Shown here: piece after piece, positions 9,653 to 17,452 of the stretch
Layout of the letters: every line of letters begins with the position of its first letter
How positions within the stretch are numbered: the stretch's first letter is position 1
Assembly (NCBI RefSeq): GCF_028649655.1
Contig: NZ_JAQSLN010000001.1
Location: 310,001 to 374,000, forward strand
Origin: Halobacteriovorax sp. GB3
GTDB taxonomy: Bacteria; Bdellovibrionota; Bacteriovoracia; Bacteriovoracales; Bacteriovoracaceae
Length of the DNA stretch: 64,000 nt
Direction of reading: 5' to 3'
Program-made: the position numbers and the translations under genes
Notes under the pieces: model-generated
Databases searched by the model: none
What the model saw: the letters and a program-made list of their open reading frames with translations, nothing else
What the model was told of the DNA's origin: nothing

Positions 9653-10773
9653 TCATTTTCCCTTTTCTTGTCACCTAGATAAAGAACCGTCATGATCATT
9701 AAACCCATTAAAGCGAGTGGAATTCCATAATTTATGACTAATTGATATTTCAGATAGAGTGAGGCAATGAGAGATCCAAGAGTTGCGCCAATAATTTGAA
9801 GTGAGCTAATAAGCCCCAGTTTTATTGTCATATCTGAGCTAACTTGATCTTTTAATTTAGAAGTATAAGTCGCTGGCAGGAGGGCCACACCTGGCGTAAA
9901 AATGATAAAGGCCATTGCTAGATTTAAGTAGTTAAAGCCACTTATGAATATGAGGCTTCCTATAATTAAACTTGCACTGAGATAGTATGATGGTAGCTCT
10001 TTTCTTTTCAAGAGAATTTGAGCAATGAGTGCCATGAGTGTAGAGAGAAAGACTGCTATGGCCATGGCCTCTCCCGCACTAGATTTTTCTAATCCTAATC
10101 TTTCAAATTCAAAAGCGAGTGTCGAATTGATAAAGCCGATAAAGCACGTATAAATAAGAGCTGTGAGAAATGGGTAGGGCGTTTTCTTATAAAGGCCCAT
10201 GAGAATAACAATAAGATTATCGTCTCTATTTACAGTATTTTTTGGTCTATAGTCTTGATTCATTAGAAAAGTGCTCATTAAGACGAGTGTAATAGCGAAG
10301 ACGAGAAGATGAACTTTACTAAAAGGATATAGGGTAAATGAAAGGGCCGCCATAACTCGGCCAAGGTTTAAATACTTTGAATGTCCCACTATTTTCTTAT
10401 AGATTTCTTTCTCATCGGCGTCTTTAACTCTTAATGCCTGCAATGTTGGTGGAAGTGCACTAACAAAAAGACCGTAGACAATACGAGAAAGAGCAAAAAC
10501 GGCAATATGTGTTTCATTCCCAGTGAGTATTTGGATAAGAAGAAGTTGCGAGACGACAAGTCCAAGACAACCGATCAAAATAACTTTCTTTGCACCGATC
10601 TTATTCATAAGCTTAGACCAATGCGGGGCCATGATTAAAAAACAAAGGGAACCAATGGCAAAGATGATGACGAAATAATGAGCATCAAGAGTAAGAGCAT
10701 TTTTAAGATTGGGAAAGAGAAGAAGAGCGATCAGCTGAGTAAACGTAAAAAGTGAAGTAAGGAGATTAAGCAT
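9637..10773 (-). CDS. MFS transporter, probable siderophore exporter
   Basis: This 378-residue protein has about 12 hydrophobic segments and is of the major facilitator superfamily. The first loop after helix 2 reads APHWSKLMNKIGAKK, the usual basic MFS loop, and FALSRIVYGLFVSALPPTLQAL resembles motif C. The start at 10773 is supported by GAGGAG 7 bases upstream, while the longer frame begins at an unsupported TTG. It overlaps the PepSY gene by 8 bases and iucA by 16 bases. Its place inside the operon suggests export of the siderophore, as proposed for MFS genes beside aerobactin clusters elsewhere. Substrate and direction are inferred from context. Confidence 0.82.
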   Translation of the reverse strand: MLNLLTSLFTFTQLIALLLFPNLKNALTLDAHYFVIIFAIGSLCFLIMAPHWSKLMNKIGAKKVILIGCLGLVVSQLLLIQILTGNETHIAVFALSRIVYGLFVSALPPTLQALRVKDADEKEIYKKIVGHSKYLNLGRVMAALSFTLYPFSKVHLLVFAITLVLMSTFLMNQDYRPKNTVNRDDNLIVILMGLYKKTPYPFLTALIYTCFIGFINSTLAFEFERLGLEKSSAGEAMAIAVFLSTLMALIAQILLKRKELPSYYLSASLIIGSLIFISGFNYLNLAMAFIIFTPGVALLPATYTSKLKDQVSSDMTIKLGLISSLQIIGATLGSLIASLYLKYQLVINYGIPLALMGLMIMTVLYLGDKKRENECLIV

Positions 10774-12070
10774 TTTCAGGCTCCTCTTCAACTTTTGAGT
10801 TGATCATAAAAAAGAAGAATATAATCGTAATAAAGAGAATGAATGAAAAATAGAGTGCTAGATTCTCTTCTATGAAAAGCTGTACAGCTATTGAACTTAA
10901 AATAAAGAGTGAAAGGGCAGATGTAAGTAGGTAAGGGCGATGCTGCCACTTAAATCGCGCTCGTAACTTTCTTTTTGATGTTCTTTGAAAGTAGGCCGGT
11001 TTCTTTTTCTTAAAGAAAAAAAGTGTAATAGCACCTACAGGAAGCCAAAATGAAATGAGAGAGAAAACGAGCCAAATGATTTTTAATGCATTTCCACCAT
11101 AATCACCAAAGTGCAGAGGTTCAGAAAGTAAAAGGGCCTTAAGATAGAGAGGGAATTCTCTAACGGCTTCAATCTTGCCACTTTCTCTATGAACGATGGC
11201 AAGAGAGCTAAGCTTTTCTTCGAATCGACCTCTTCCTTTTACTAAAGCTAAATAGTGCATTGGAAGAGAGAATTCTGTATCGGCAAAAGCGATGAAATCG
11301 AGATCTTTATTTGGAAATCTTTTATCAATTGAATCAATGATCTGTGCTAGAGGAGCATCTTCTACAGTTCCATCAACTTCTTTATATTGTTCTCTAAGTT
11401 CTTTGAGCTCAAAATATTGATAGGTCTTTATCAGTGTACTATTAAAAGCGAGAAAAGAACCTGTCAGGGCAATGAGAAAGCACCATGAGAAGGTAAACAT
11501 TCCAATGGCCTTATGAGTATCACTTAAAAAGAAGCGAAAGCTTTCTAGCCTGATACTTCCAAGAAAAGAATTCTTTGAAAAAGGGCGGTAGATATAGAGT
11601 CCACTTAATAGAATGAAACAAAAAATAAGACCGAGAACACCAATATAGAGTTTGCCTAGAGTTCCTAACAAAAGATCGCGATGCAATTCTAAAATAAAGT
11701 CAAAGAAATCATCTTCTTTCGTTTGTGATTGAATAAACTTATCTTGAACGAGGTTGTACTCAAGTTTAATTGCGCCTCGAAACTTTTTTGTTCCATCTTT
11801 TCCAAGGCGAATCTTTAAAATATCCGAATTTGATTCATCGACAAATGTAGAGAGGAGTCGTGCATTGGGATACATTTGCTTAGCCTGGGCAGTGGCCCTT
11901 TGAATTTGATGGGAATCGAGCTTAACAGACTGATGTTCCACAGGAGCTTTGTCATCGAGAAAAAAGCCATCTTTAAAAAGTAGAATTGTACCTGTGGCCA
12001 TCGTAATTATGAGATGGAAAGCGAGGAAAATCCCCAAATACTTATGTAGTTTATAGATTGTTTTAAACAT
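10766..12070 (-). CDS. PepSY-domain membrane protein (PiuB-like), possible ferric-siderophore reductase
   Basis: This 434-residue inner-membrane protein is of the PepSY-associated TM family. It starts KLHKYLGIFLAFHLIITMATG, with His residues in the first helix. It then has a periplasmic PepSY-like domain, a second pair of helices (ELHRDLLLGTLGKLYIGVLGL and DTHKAIGMFTFSWCFLIALTG), another PepSY-like stretch and further helices to the C-terminus. Paired membrane His residues suggest heme, and relatives are iron-regulated or reduce ferric siderophores. It is the first gene of the operon, and the Fur-box-like palindrome lies 95 bases before its ATG. The ribosome site is weak. The reductase role is inferred. 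Confidence 0.8.
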   Translation of the reverse strand: MFKTIYKLHKYLGIFLAFHLIITMATGTILLFKDGFFLDDKAPVEHQSVKLDSHQIQRATAQAKQMYPNARLLSTFVDESNSDILKIRLGKDGTKKFRGAIKLEYNLVQDKFIQSQTKEDDFFDFILELHRDLLLGTLGKLYIGVLGLIFCFILLSGLYIYRPFSKNSFLGSIRLESFRFFLSDTHKAIGMFTFSWCFLIALTGSFLAFNSTLIKTYQYFELKELREQYKEVDGTVEDAPLAQIIDSIDKRFPNKDLDFIAFADTEFSLPMHYLALVKGRGRFEEKLSSLAIVHRESGKIEAVREFPLYLKALLLSEPLHFGDYGGNALKIIWLVFSLISFWLPVGAITLFFFKKKKPAYFQRTSKRKLRARFKWQHRPYLLTSALSLFILSSIAVQLFIEENLALYFSFILFITIIFFFFMINSKVEEEPENA

Positions 12071-12164
12071 AAAGAGCGTTCAAGTTCCTTTAGAACCTAT
12101 GATTATTACGCTGCTTTTGAATGGTCAATAAAAAGTTTGATGTATGGAACAAAATTTTGAGAAA

Positions 12165-12183
12165 ATAGATAATTATTATCTAT
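12165..12183. promoter_or_regulatory. Fur-box-like operator of the siderophore operon
   Basis: A perfect 9-1-9 inverted repeat reads ATAGATAAT-T-ATTATCTAT. It matches 13 of the 14 arm positions expected from the 7-1-7 Fur core TGATAAT-N-ATTATCA except for the outermost base pair, which is A/T instead of T/A. It sits in the 119-base gap between the EamA gene and the first operon gene, about 95 bases before the ATG at 12070. This is where an iron-responsive repressor would block the promoter. The exact -35 and -10 elements are not clear. Confidence 0.85.
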
Positions 12184-12189
12184 ATGCGA

Positions 12190-13125
12190 CTAATTCACCT
12201 CTAAATTAACAGTCTTGGCCTTGACTTTCTTATTTACGAGAGAGATTCCAATGATAACAAGGGCAATTCCAATAAGAAGAGATGACTCAATTGACTCGCC
12301 GAGTAGAAAAGCACCAAAGGAGACTCCAAAAATAGGAACGAGGTTGATAAAGGCCGCTGCTTTGGCCGCTCCAATTTTTTGAATACCTCCGTAATACCAA
12401 ATAAAACCAAGGCCAGTTCCAAAGGCTCCAAGATAAACGACATTTATCCAATCGAGAATTGTTGCCGTTTCTAAACTTTGAGCGAGTCCATTTTTAAGAC
12501 TAAAAGGAAAGAGGAGAATTGTTCCAATAATACAGGCAAACGTTGTTGTCTCTAATGGTCGCAACTTTTTTAGAGCAACTTTTCCAAGAAGAGTGTAGCT
12601 GACCCAACTAAGAACGGCTCCAAAAAGAAGTATCTCTCCCTTATCAATTCCACCAGATGTGATGGTATGGAGATCTCCCTTTGTGATGACAATAAGGGCC
12701 CCTGTCAAAGCGGTAAGAGCTCCAAGAATTTTTCCGGGAGTGAGTAGTTCCTTAAGAATAATCGCCGCTAGAAAAGCTGTTATTGTCGGATTGATTGCGA
12801 TGATAACCGAGGCCTTTCCAGCCTCAACATATTTAAGACCACCAAAGAAGAAATAATTGTAACTAAATACACCTGTCAAACCTAAGAAGAAAAGCTTGAG
12901 CCACTGTAGGCGTGTATATGAAGGTGTCTTCTTCTTTGAGAAAAAGAGTACGGGACTTAAAACTAAACTGGCCGTTAAAAAGCGAAGAAATGAGATGGTA
13001 AAGGCAGAGTGATTTTGTGCGAGCATTCTCCCTGAGATAAACGTCCCACCCCATAAAACCATAACGGCAACTAAAAGGGCATAAGTCTTAATAAAGGATT
13101 CGTTTTCTTGGGATGATGTATTCAA
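12190..13125 (-). CDS. EamA/DMT-family transporter
   Basis: This 311-residue inner-membrane protein has ten hydrophobic helices in two EamA repeats, as in the drug/metabolite transporter superfamily (RhaT/YdcZ-like exporters). The first repeat begins VAVMVLWGGTFISGRML and the second GEILLFGAVLSWVSYTLLGK; the motif AAAFINLVPIFGVSFGAFLLGE is typical of repeat 2. The start codon is TTG at 13125, supported by AGGAG six bases upstream; no ATG lies near enough to compete. It is a single gene upstream of the siderophore operon, with the Fur-like site after its stop codon. The substrate is unknown. Confidence 0.85.
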   Translation of the reverse strand: MNTSSQENESFIKTYALLVAVMVLWGGTFISGRMLAQNHSAFTISFLRFLTASLVLSPVLFFSKKKTPSYTRLQWLKLFFLGLTGVFSYNYFFFGGLKYVEAGKASVIIAINPTITAFLAAIILKELLTPGKILGALTALTGALIVITKGDLHTITSGGIDKGEILLFGAVLSWVSYTLLGKVALKKLRPLETTTFACIIGTILLFPFSLKNGLAQSLETATILDWINVVYLGAFGTGLGFIWYYGGIQKIGAAKAAAFINLVPIFGVSFGAFLLGESIESSLLIGIALVIIGISLVNKKVKAKTVNLEVN

Positions 13126-13189
13126 AGGTGGCTCCTAGCAATAAGCACCCTCAGTATAGAACTAATCGGTGCTCATTGCTAGAAACAAT

Positions 13190-14299
13190 TTATATCGCGA
13201 TTTGCTTATTGTAGTGAAAGGCATATTTTTTAAAGTCTTCGACTTTATTTGTTGAGGAAACTTCATGATTGAGAATTTTTTGAAGATGTAATCCTAGTGT
13301 TTTTGCAAGTTCCACTGGAACGGCATTTCCAATTTGCTTGAAAACTGAAGTTGTACTTCCTTCAAAAGAAAATTCATTTGGAAAGGATTGAATCGCCGCG
13401 GCCTCTCTCGCTGTAAGATATCTATTTTCCGTTGGGTGAAAGTACATTGTTCTCGAAGTGAGGATTGTTGGAGCTTGCTCTTCAAGGTTAAGACGCTGAA
13501 GTCTTGTCTGTCTAAAGCGAGACTCTCTCAATTCTTGCCAATTAACATTGTAGTGGAGCTCACTTGGAAGCAGTCTAATTTCATCTCTTTGATAACGAAT
13601 TCCTTCACCTTGTGGAATATGAGAAAGTCGTTTCTTGTCGAGTTCATTTTTAAGTTGGGCTTTCTCTACCAGATGGTGATTGGCATCCTTTGAAATAGAA
13701 GAAAAAGCTTCGGCCACTGTTTTTAATGGCCAACTTCCTCTTACTCCATGTGTTGGATTTGGAAAGCTTGGTTCAAATTCATCTTTAAAACCAACGATGA
13801 TTGTTCTTCTTCTCTTTTCTGGCACGCCAAATTCTTCTGCACTAAGTACACGCGCATCGACGTTATAACCTAGTTGATGAAATTCATCGAAAACTCTTGT
13901 AAGAACATCTTTATTTTTCTTTGCAAGAAGACCCGTCACATTCTCAATAAGGATACCCTGCGGCTTAAAGAGTTTAACGAGACGTAAAAATTCGAGAAAG
14001 AGTAGGTTTCTTGGATCTTCTGACTTTCCTTTACCAACAGTTGAAAAACCTTGGCATGGAGGTCCTCCAACGATGAGGTCGACTTTTTGATTGCCAACCA
14101 TTTCCATGATTTTAGCATTATCAAGCTCACGAATATCACCACAGAAACTCTGTGAGTTTGGATGATTTCTCTCGAAAGTTTTCATGGCATCACGGTCGTG
14201 ATCAATTCCAAGAAGACAGTTTAACCCCGATTGCTCAAGTCCATAAGATAGACCTCCGCAACCACTAAATACATCAATAAAGTTATATGTTTTTTCCAT
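13190..14299 (-). CDS. DNA (cytosine-5-)-methyltransferase
   Basis: This 369-residue C5-cytosine methyltransferase shows the family motifs in order. Motif I is FIDVFSGCGGLSYGL for S-adenosylmethionine. Motif IV is GGPPCQGFS with the catalytic Cys82, and motif VI is ENV at 119-121. Motif VIII is RQTRLQR, and motif X is IGNAVPVELAKTLG near residue 335. It looks full length and intact. No recognisable restriction endonuclease is adjacent, so it may be an orphan (regulatory) methylase, or its partner may be the unknown gene upstream. The ribosome site is weak. The recognition sequence cannot be predicted. Confidence 0.93.
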   Translation of the reverse strand: MEKTYNFIDVFSGCGGLSYGLEQSGLNCLLGIDHDRDAMKTFERNHPNSQSFCGDIRELDNAKIMEMVGNQKVDLIVGGPPCQGFSTVGKGKSEDPRNLLFLEFLRLVKLFKPQGILIENVTGLLAKKNKDVLTRVFDEFHQLGYNVDARVLSAEEFGVPEKRRRTIIVGFKDEFEPSFPNPTHGVRGSWPLKTVAEAFSSISKDANHHLVEKAQLKNELDKKRLSHIPQGEGIRYQRDEIRLLPSELHYNVNWQELRESRFRQTRLQRLNLEEQAPTILTSRTMYFHPTENRYLTAREAAAIQSFPNEFSFEGSTTSVFKQIGNAVPVELAKTLGLHLQKILNHEVSSTNKVEDFKKYAFHYNKQIAI

Positions 14300-14359
14300 A
14301 ACTTTATTGTCTCTTAATCTAGGGAATTGGCCTAAGGGGAAAAAATTGCCGATTAGATA

Positions 14360-14382
14360 TGGACGCTCTTAAGCAGCGTCCA
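14360..14382 (-). terminator. weak hairpin at the end of the 195-residue gene
   Basis: An 8-bp perfect stem (TGGACGCT with AGCGTCCA, 7-base loop) spans the last codons and stop of the upstream gene. On the minus strand the T run only comes about 15 bases after the stem, so this may be a partial terminator or a processing site between that gene and the methyltransferase. Confidence 0.35.
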
Positions 14383-14956
14383 TTAGATGAATTTTAATAT
14401 CTTTGAAACCTTCATTCTTTTCAAGGTATTCTCCAAAAGTCCATAGGGCCTTGTTGAATTCTTGAAAGAAGTTTTCTCCTAGATCAAGCTTTTGAAAGTA
14501 AGGAACAAATCTTTCGAAATAGAAGATTTCCATTTTCTCTTCACAAAAACTTGAGTCTTTTCCACCTTTAATAAAGTGAAAGGCCTTGAAGATATGCTCA
14601 TTAAGAATAGGGAAGTCACTTGGTGAAATACAGTGAAGAAGAAACAGCTTCCACTCTGGATTTAAACGAGCAAAGTGCTTATCAAATACTTTCTGATCAA
14701 ATGAAGATTTAAGAGCGTTAATTGTCTCAATCTTCGCCACGACTTTTCTTTCAAAGGCCTTTCCCTTGAGTTGGCAAAATTGATCTTGATTGAACCATTT
14801 AAAAAGAAGATTAAGATCTGTTTTTGAAAATTTATCTTTCTCAATGATTGGAGAGTAGCTGAATTCTTCCATTGGTCTTTCTGAGTATTTATCAGACCAA
14901 TAAGTAAAAAATGATTGGATTTCAGTGTGATCAAATTTCGGGATTACGTAATTCAT
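14369..14956 (-). CDS. conserved-looking protein of unknown function next to the methyltransferase
   Basis: I do not recognise this 195-residue protein. It is cytoplasmic (no signal peptide or membrane segment), rich in Phe, Lys and Glu and probably all-helical. GGAG lies five bases before the ATG. It is followed after 69 bases by the cytosine methyltransferase on the same strand, so the two may be co-transcribed. Two short ExK segments (FERKVV and NPEWKLF) recall nuclease active sites, but no full PD-(D/E)xK pattern is evident. A nuclease role is therefore not claimed. Confidence 0.7.
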   Translation of the reverse strand: MNYVIPKFDHTEIQSFFTYWSDKYSERPMEEFSYSPIIEKDKFSKTDLNLLFKWFNQDQFCQLKGKAFERKVVAKIETINALKSSFDQKVFDKHFARLNPEWKLFLLHCISPSDFPILNEHIFKAFHFIKGGKDSSFCEEKMEIFYFERFVPYFQKLDLGENFFQEFNKALWTFGEYLEKNEGFKDIKIHLMDAA

Positions 14957-15031
14957 AGATTCTCCAGTTCTCTCAAGGTAATGGTGCTCTTTTCGTAAGA
15001 ATGGGAAGGAACCTAAGTACTTTTTATTTTC

Positions 15032-15301
15032 CTAGGCACTAAAAGGTAATTCCAGCTGGTTTTTAAGCATTTGGAATTTGCTTTTAATAAGTTCTACTCT
15101 TTGCTTTGATTTAGGAAACACCAATGAAGTAACGACAACGCTTCCCTTAGAATCTAAGTTGGTTGTGAATTCAATGTAATGGTGAAGGTGGTTCATGGAT
15201 AATTTTCGATAACTCGCAAGAAATTGCTTAGAATGTCCATCCTCAACAACGAGTGTATTCTTTTCGAAATTTATATCAATGACTTTCCCGTAGCGCTTCA
15301 A
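15032..15301 (-). CDS. small basic protein, possible OB-fold
   Basis: This protein of about 89 residues has alternating beta strands (YGKVIDINFEKNTLVVEDGH, then a second strand set VVVTSLVFPKS) and a basic helical tail. That pattern suggests an OB-like or cold-shock-like nucleic-acid-binding fold, but the RNP motifs are absent, so the call is tentative. I placed the start at the TTG at 15301 because AGGAG lies 5 bases before it. The longer frame beginning at 15316 would translate this ribosome site. A 10-bp stem hairpin lies directly upstream and touches the ribosome site. Confidence 0.6.
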   Translation of the reverse strand: MKRYGKVIDINFEKNTLVVEDGHSKQFLASYRKLSMNHLHHYIEFTTNLDSKGSVVVTSLVFPKSKQRVELIKSKFQMLKNQLELPFSA

Positions 15302-15309
15302 ACTTTCTC

Positions 15310-15342
15310 CTCTCAAAGAGTCTTTTCGACAGTCTTTGAGAG
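15310..15342 (-). promoter_or_regulatory. hairpin touching the ribosome site of the small basic protein
   Basis: CTCTCAAAGA and TCTTTGAGAG form a perfect 10-bp stem around a 13-base loop. On the minus strand the second arm ends in GAGAG and runs straight into GAGAAAG before the TTG start, so the stem covers the first bases of the AGGAG site. There is no T run after it, so it is a poor terminator for the protease gene upstream. Confidence 0.45.
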
Positions 15343-15360
15343 AAGTTGAGTTATTTGTTC

Positions 15361-16344
15361 TTATTTATTCAGGTAATAATCTAATTGTAGTTCTTTGAAA
15401 TATTCTTCATAAGGAGTCATTGCTGTTTTATTAGATCCTGCAACGTTATCACTTTGATAATAGACTGATTGAATTTTCCCATTTTTTCCTGTCTTATCAT
15501 CGAGACTGATAACATGAGTAACTGTTCCAACAAAGTAAAGTTGATTATAAGGATTTTCAATTTCTTCTTCACTTAGATCAGCATTGGAAACGATAACTCC
15601 ACCACTAGCACCTTGATATGAAGTCGCATCGAGATAAGGATTAATATAATCATATCTAATACTTTGATCGTTACCCTTTAATTCAGTGTATGTTAGGGCC
15701 CTTCCATTTCTCCCTTTAATTGAATCTGCACTGTAACCGGCGACGAAAGTCTTTGATGCGTAGTAAGAGAATTCATCATAGTCAATATAGAGATCATCAA
15801 GAATAAGAAATGGCTTTACCTCATTAAAGGAAACCTTATTATCAAGTTTTAAAATTGTGATATCACTTTCGCCAGAAGTTCTTACTATATTAGCATTTCT
15901 TTCGATCAATTTTCCGTTAGCTAATTTCGTAACCCATTGGATCGATTGAACTTTCTTGCCTTTATTTGTAAAACAATGATCTGCTGTAAGAACGAAGTCT
16001 GAGCTCTTTCCTGGTTTATTTGAAATAAGACCAGATGAACATTCTCCAATTGATCCATCTTCAAATGTGATAAAGAGTTTTCCAACAGCATCAAGATGTG
16101 AATCCTTTGAAGTCTTCACCTTTCTTGTATCAGTTTTCTTTAAAACGTTGAGATCACGAATATAGAGAGTACCATCTCCCTCGTTAACAAGCTTATTACT
16201 AGCATTTCTTGTGAAGTTAGCAACTTCTTTCACTTGATCTGAAAGCTCTACTGATGGCCTTTTCACTCCACACTCTGATGCGAGTGTTGAAATGTTAAAC
16301 ACTGTTAAGAAGATGATCGATGTAAAAGCTAGTTTCTTGTTCAT
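15361..16344 (-). CDS. exported trypsin-like serine protease
   Basis: This 327-residue S1-family protease has a signal peptide (MNKKLAFTSIIFLTVFNISTLAS). The catalytic triad can be read as His123 in LTADHCF, Asp161 in SDITILKLD and Ser247 in YQGASGGV. The Ser motif is GASGG rather than the classical GDSGG, so the oxyanion hole is kept but substrate binding probably differs. It is a tandem paralogue of the next upstream gene; both share DSHLDA(V/I)G, VAGYS and a KG..G..LTYT stretch. The product should be periplasmic or secreted. The target is unknown; in predatory bacteria such proteases are thought to digest prey protein. Confidence 0.88.
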   Translation of the reverse strand: MNKKLAFTSIIFLTVFNISTLASECGVKRPSVELSDQVKEVANFTRNASNKLVNEGDGTLYIRDLNVLKKTDTRKVKTSKDSHLDAVGKLFITFEDGSIGECSSGLISNKPGKSSDFVLTADHCFTNKGKKVQSIQWVTKLANGKLIERNANIVRTSGESDITILKLDNKVSFNEVKPFLILDDLYIDYDEFSYYASKTFVAGYSADSIKGRNGRALTYTELKGNDQSIRYDYINPYLDATSYQGASGGVIVSNADLSEEEIENPYNQLYFVGTVTHVISLDDKTGKNGKIQSVYYQSDNVAGSNKTAMTPYEEYFKELQLDYYLNK

Positions 16345-16401
16345 AAGTCACCAAAAGTAGTTAATTGATACTTATATAGTTACAAGATTGATGCCAATTA
16401 C

Positions 16402-17283
16402 TTAAAAGAGATCATGATAAGGAAATTCAATACTCGCTTGCCCTAGCGGAATAATTCTTGTTTTATCCGAGCCAAGAGAGCCCATGGAGTTAAAGAAGAT
16501 TCTTCGATCTTCGGAAAGATTTAAACTAATTCCACCTTTAATTGTCCCAAGGTAGTAGTACTGAGAATAGGGGTTTTTTACTGTCTTGTCTCTTTTTGAG
16601 AGATCGGCCTTTACGATGAAAGCTCCTCCACTTGCCCCTTTATAGGTCACACTCTCAAGGTAGTGTGAATCAAGAAATGTCTTAAGAGTAAAGGGTGCTC
16701 TTTCATTTCTCGTATAAGTGAGAATACTTCCTTTTTGTCCCTTAAGCCTATCTGAGCTATATCCGGCCACTATCGATTCGCTTGTAAAGTCGCTTAAAAT
16801 CTCTCGAGCTTCAAATGATTCGGGAGGAATGAGTATAGGTCTTATCTTTTTAAAAGAAATAGGTCGATCTAACTTTAATAAGAGTAGATCTGAATGCAAA
16901 GCAGATTGAAGGACTGTTGCAGTTCTTTTAATGATCTTCCCACTTGCAAGAGTTGATTCCCATTTAACAAGTAAAAGAGAAGATTTCTCATTATCAAAAC
17001 AATGTTTGACTGTTTGTACGATATCAGAGGACTCCCCAGGCCTTAGAGCAATGAGAGTTGATGAGCACTTCTTGTAGCGATAGTCTTTGAAGATAACTTG
17101 TATTCTTCCAATGGCATCGAGGTGTGAGTCATCACTGGTTTTCAAGAGTCTATGGTCATCTTTTAAAAGCTCTTTCTTATCTGTAATAAAGGTCGTTTCA
17201 TTTTTATTAATATCCTCGGCCAGTGTTAAAACATTAAACACTGATGCAAAGATAAACAATAAAATGGGAGCGAGCACTTTCAT
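16402..17283 (-). CDS. exported trypsin-like serine protease (paralogue)
   Basis: This is the second member of the tandem pair, 293 residues, with a signal peptide ending near LTLAED. The triad is His94 in TVKHCF, Asp132 in HSDLLLLKLD and Ser218 in YKGASGGA. Compared with its neighbour it lacks about 30 residues in the propeptide region and has a shorter C-terminus. Shared blocks along the whole chain show that the two arose by duplication. An AAGG ribosome site lies before the ATG. The gap between the two genes is only 57 bases, so they may form one transcript. Confidence 0.87.
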   Translation of the reverse strand: MKVLAPILLFIFASVFNVLTLAEDINKNETTFITDKKELLKDDHRLLKTSDDSHLDAIGRIQVIFKDYRYKKCSSTLIALRPGESSDIVQTVKHCFDNEKSSLLLVKWESTLASGKIIKRTATVLQSALHSDLLLLKLDRPISFKKIRPILIPPESFEAREILSDFTSESIVAGYSSDRLKGQKGSILTYTRNERAPFTLKTFLDSHYLESVTYKGASGGAFIVKADLSKRDKTVKNPYSQYYYLGTIKGGISLNLSEDRRIFFNSMGSLGSDKTRIIPLGQASIEFPYHDLF

Positions 17284-17452
17284 AAACTACCTTAATTTCA
17301 AAGTCGTATTAAATAATATTCAATTCACATGCCACTTTATTAATTGAATGGCAAAAAAAGTTGGCGGCCTTTCGAATCTTCTTTTAACGATTTAGAGGTC
17401 AATTTAGTTTTTTACTCAGGTATTAGGGTAGGATGGACGATAGGTACATAGA

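Noticed and set aside
10774-10791. Longer MFS gene from a TTG at 10791
   Set aside because: The extra codons are the ribosome site and end of the PepSY gene; GAGGAG supports 10773.
14369-14956. Restriction endonuclease assignment for the 195-residue protein
   Set aside because: Short ExK segments occur by chance and no complete nuclease motif is seen, so it is kept as unknown.
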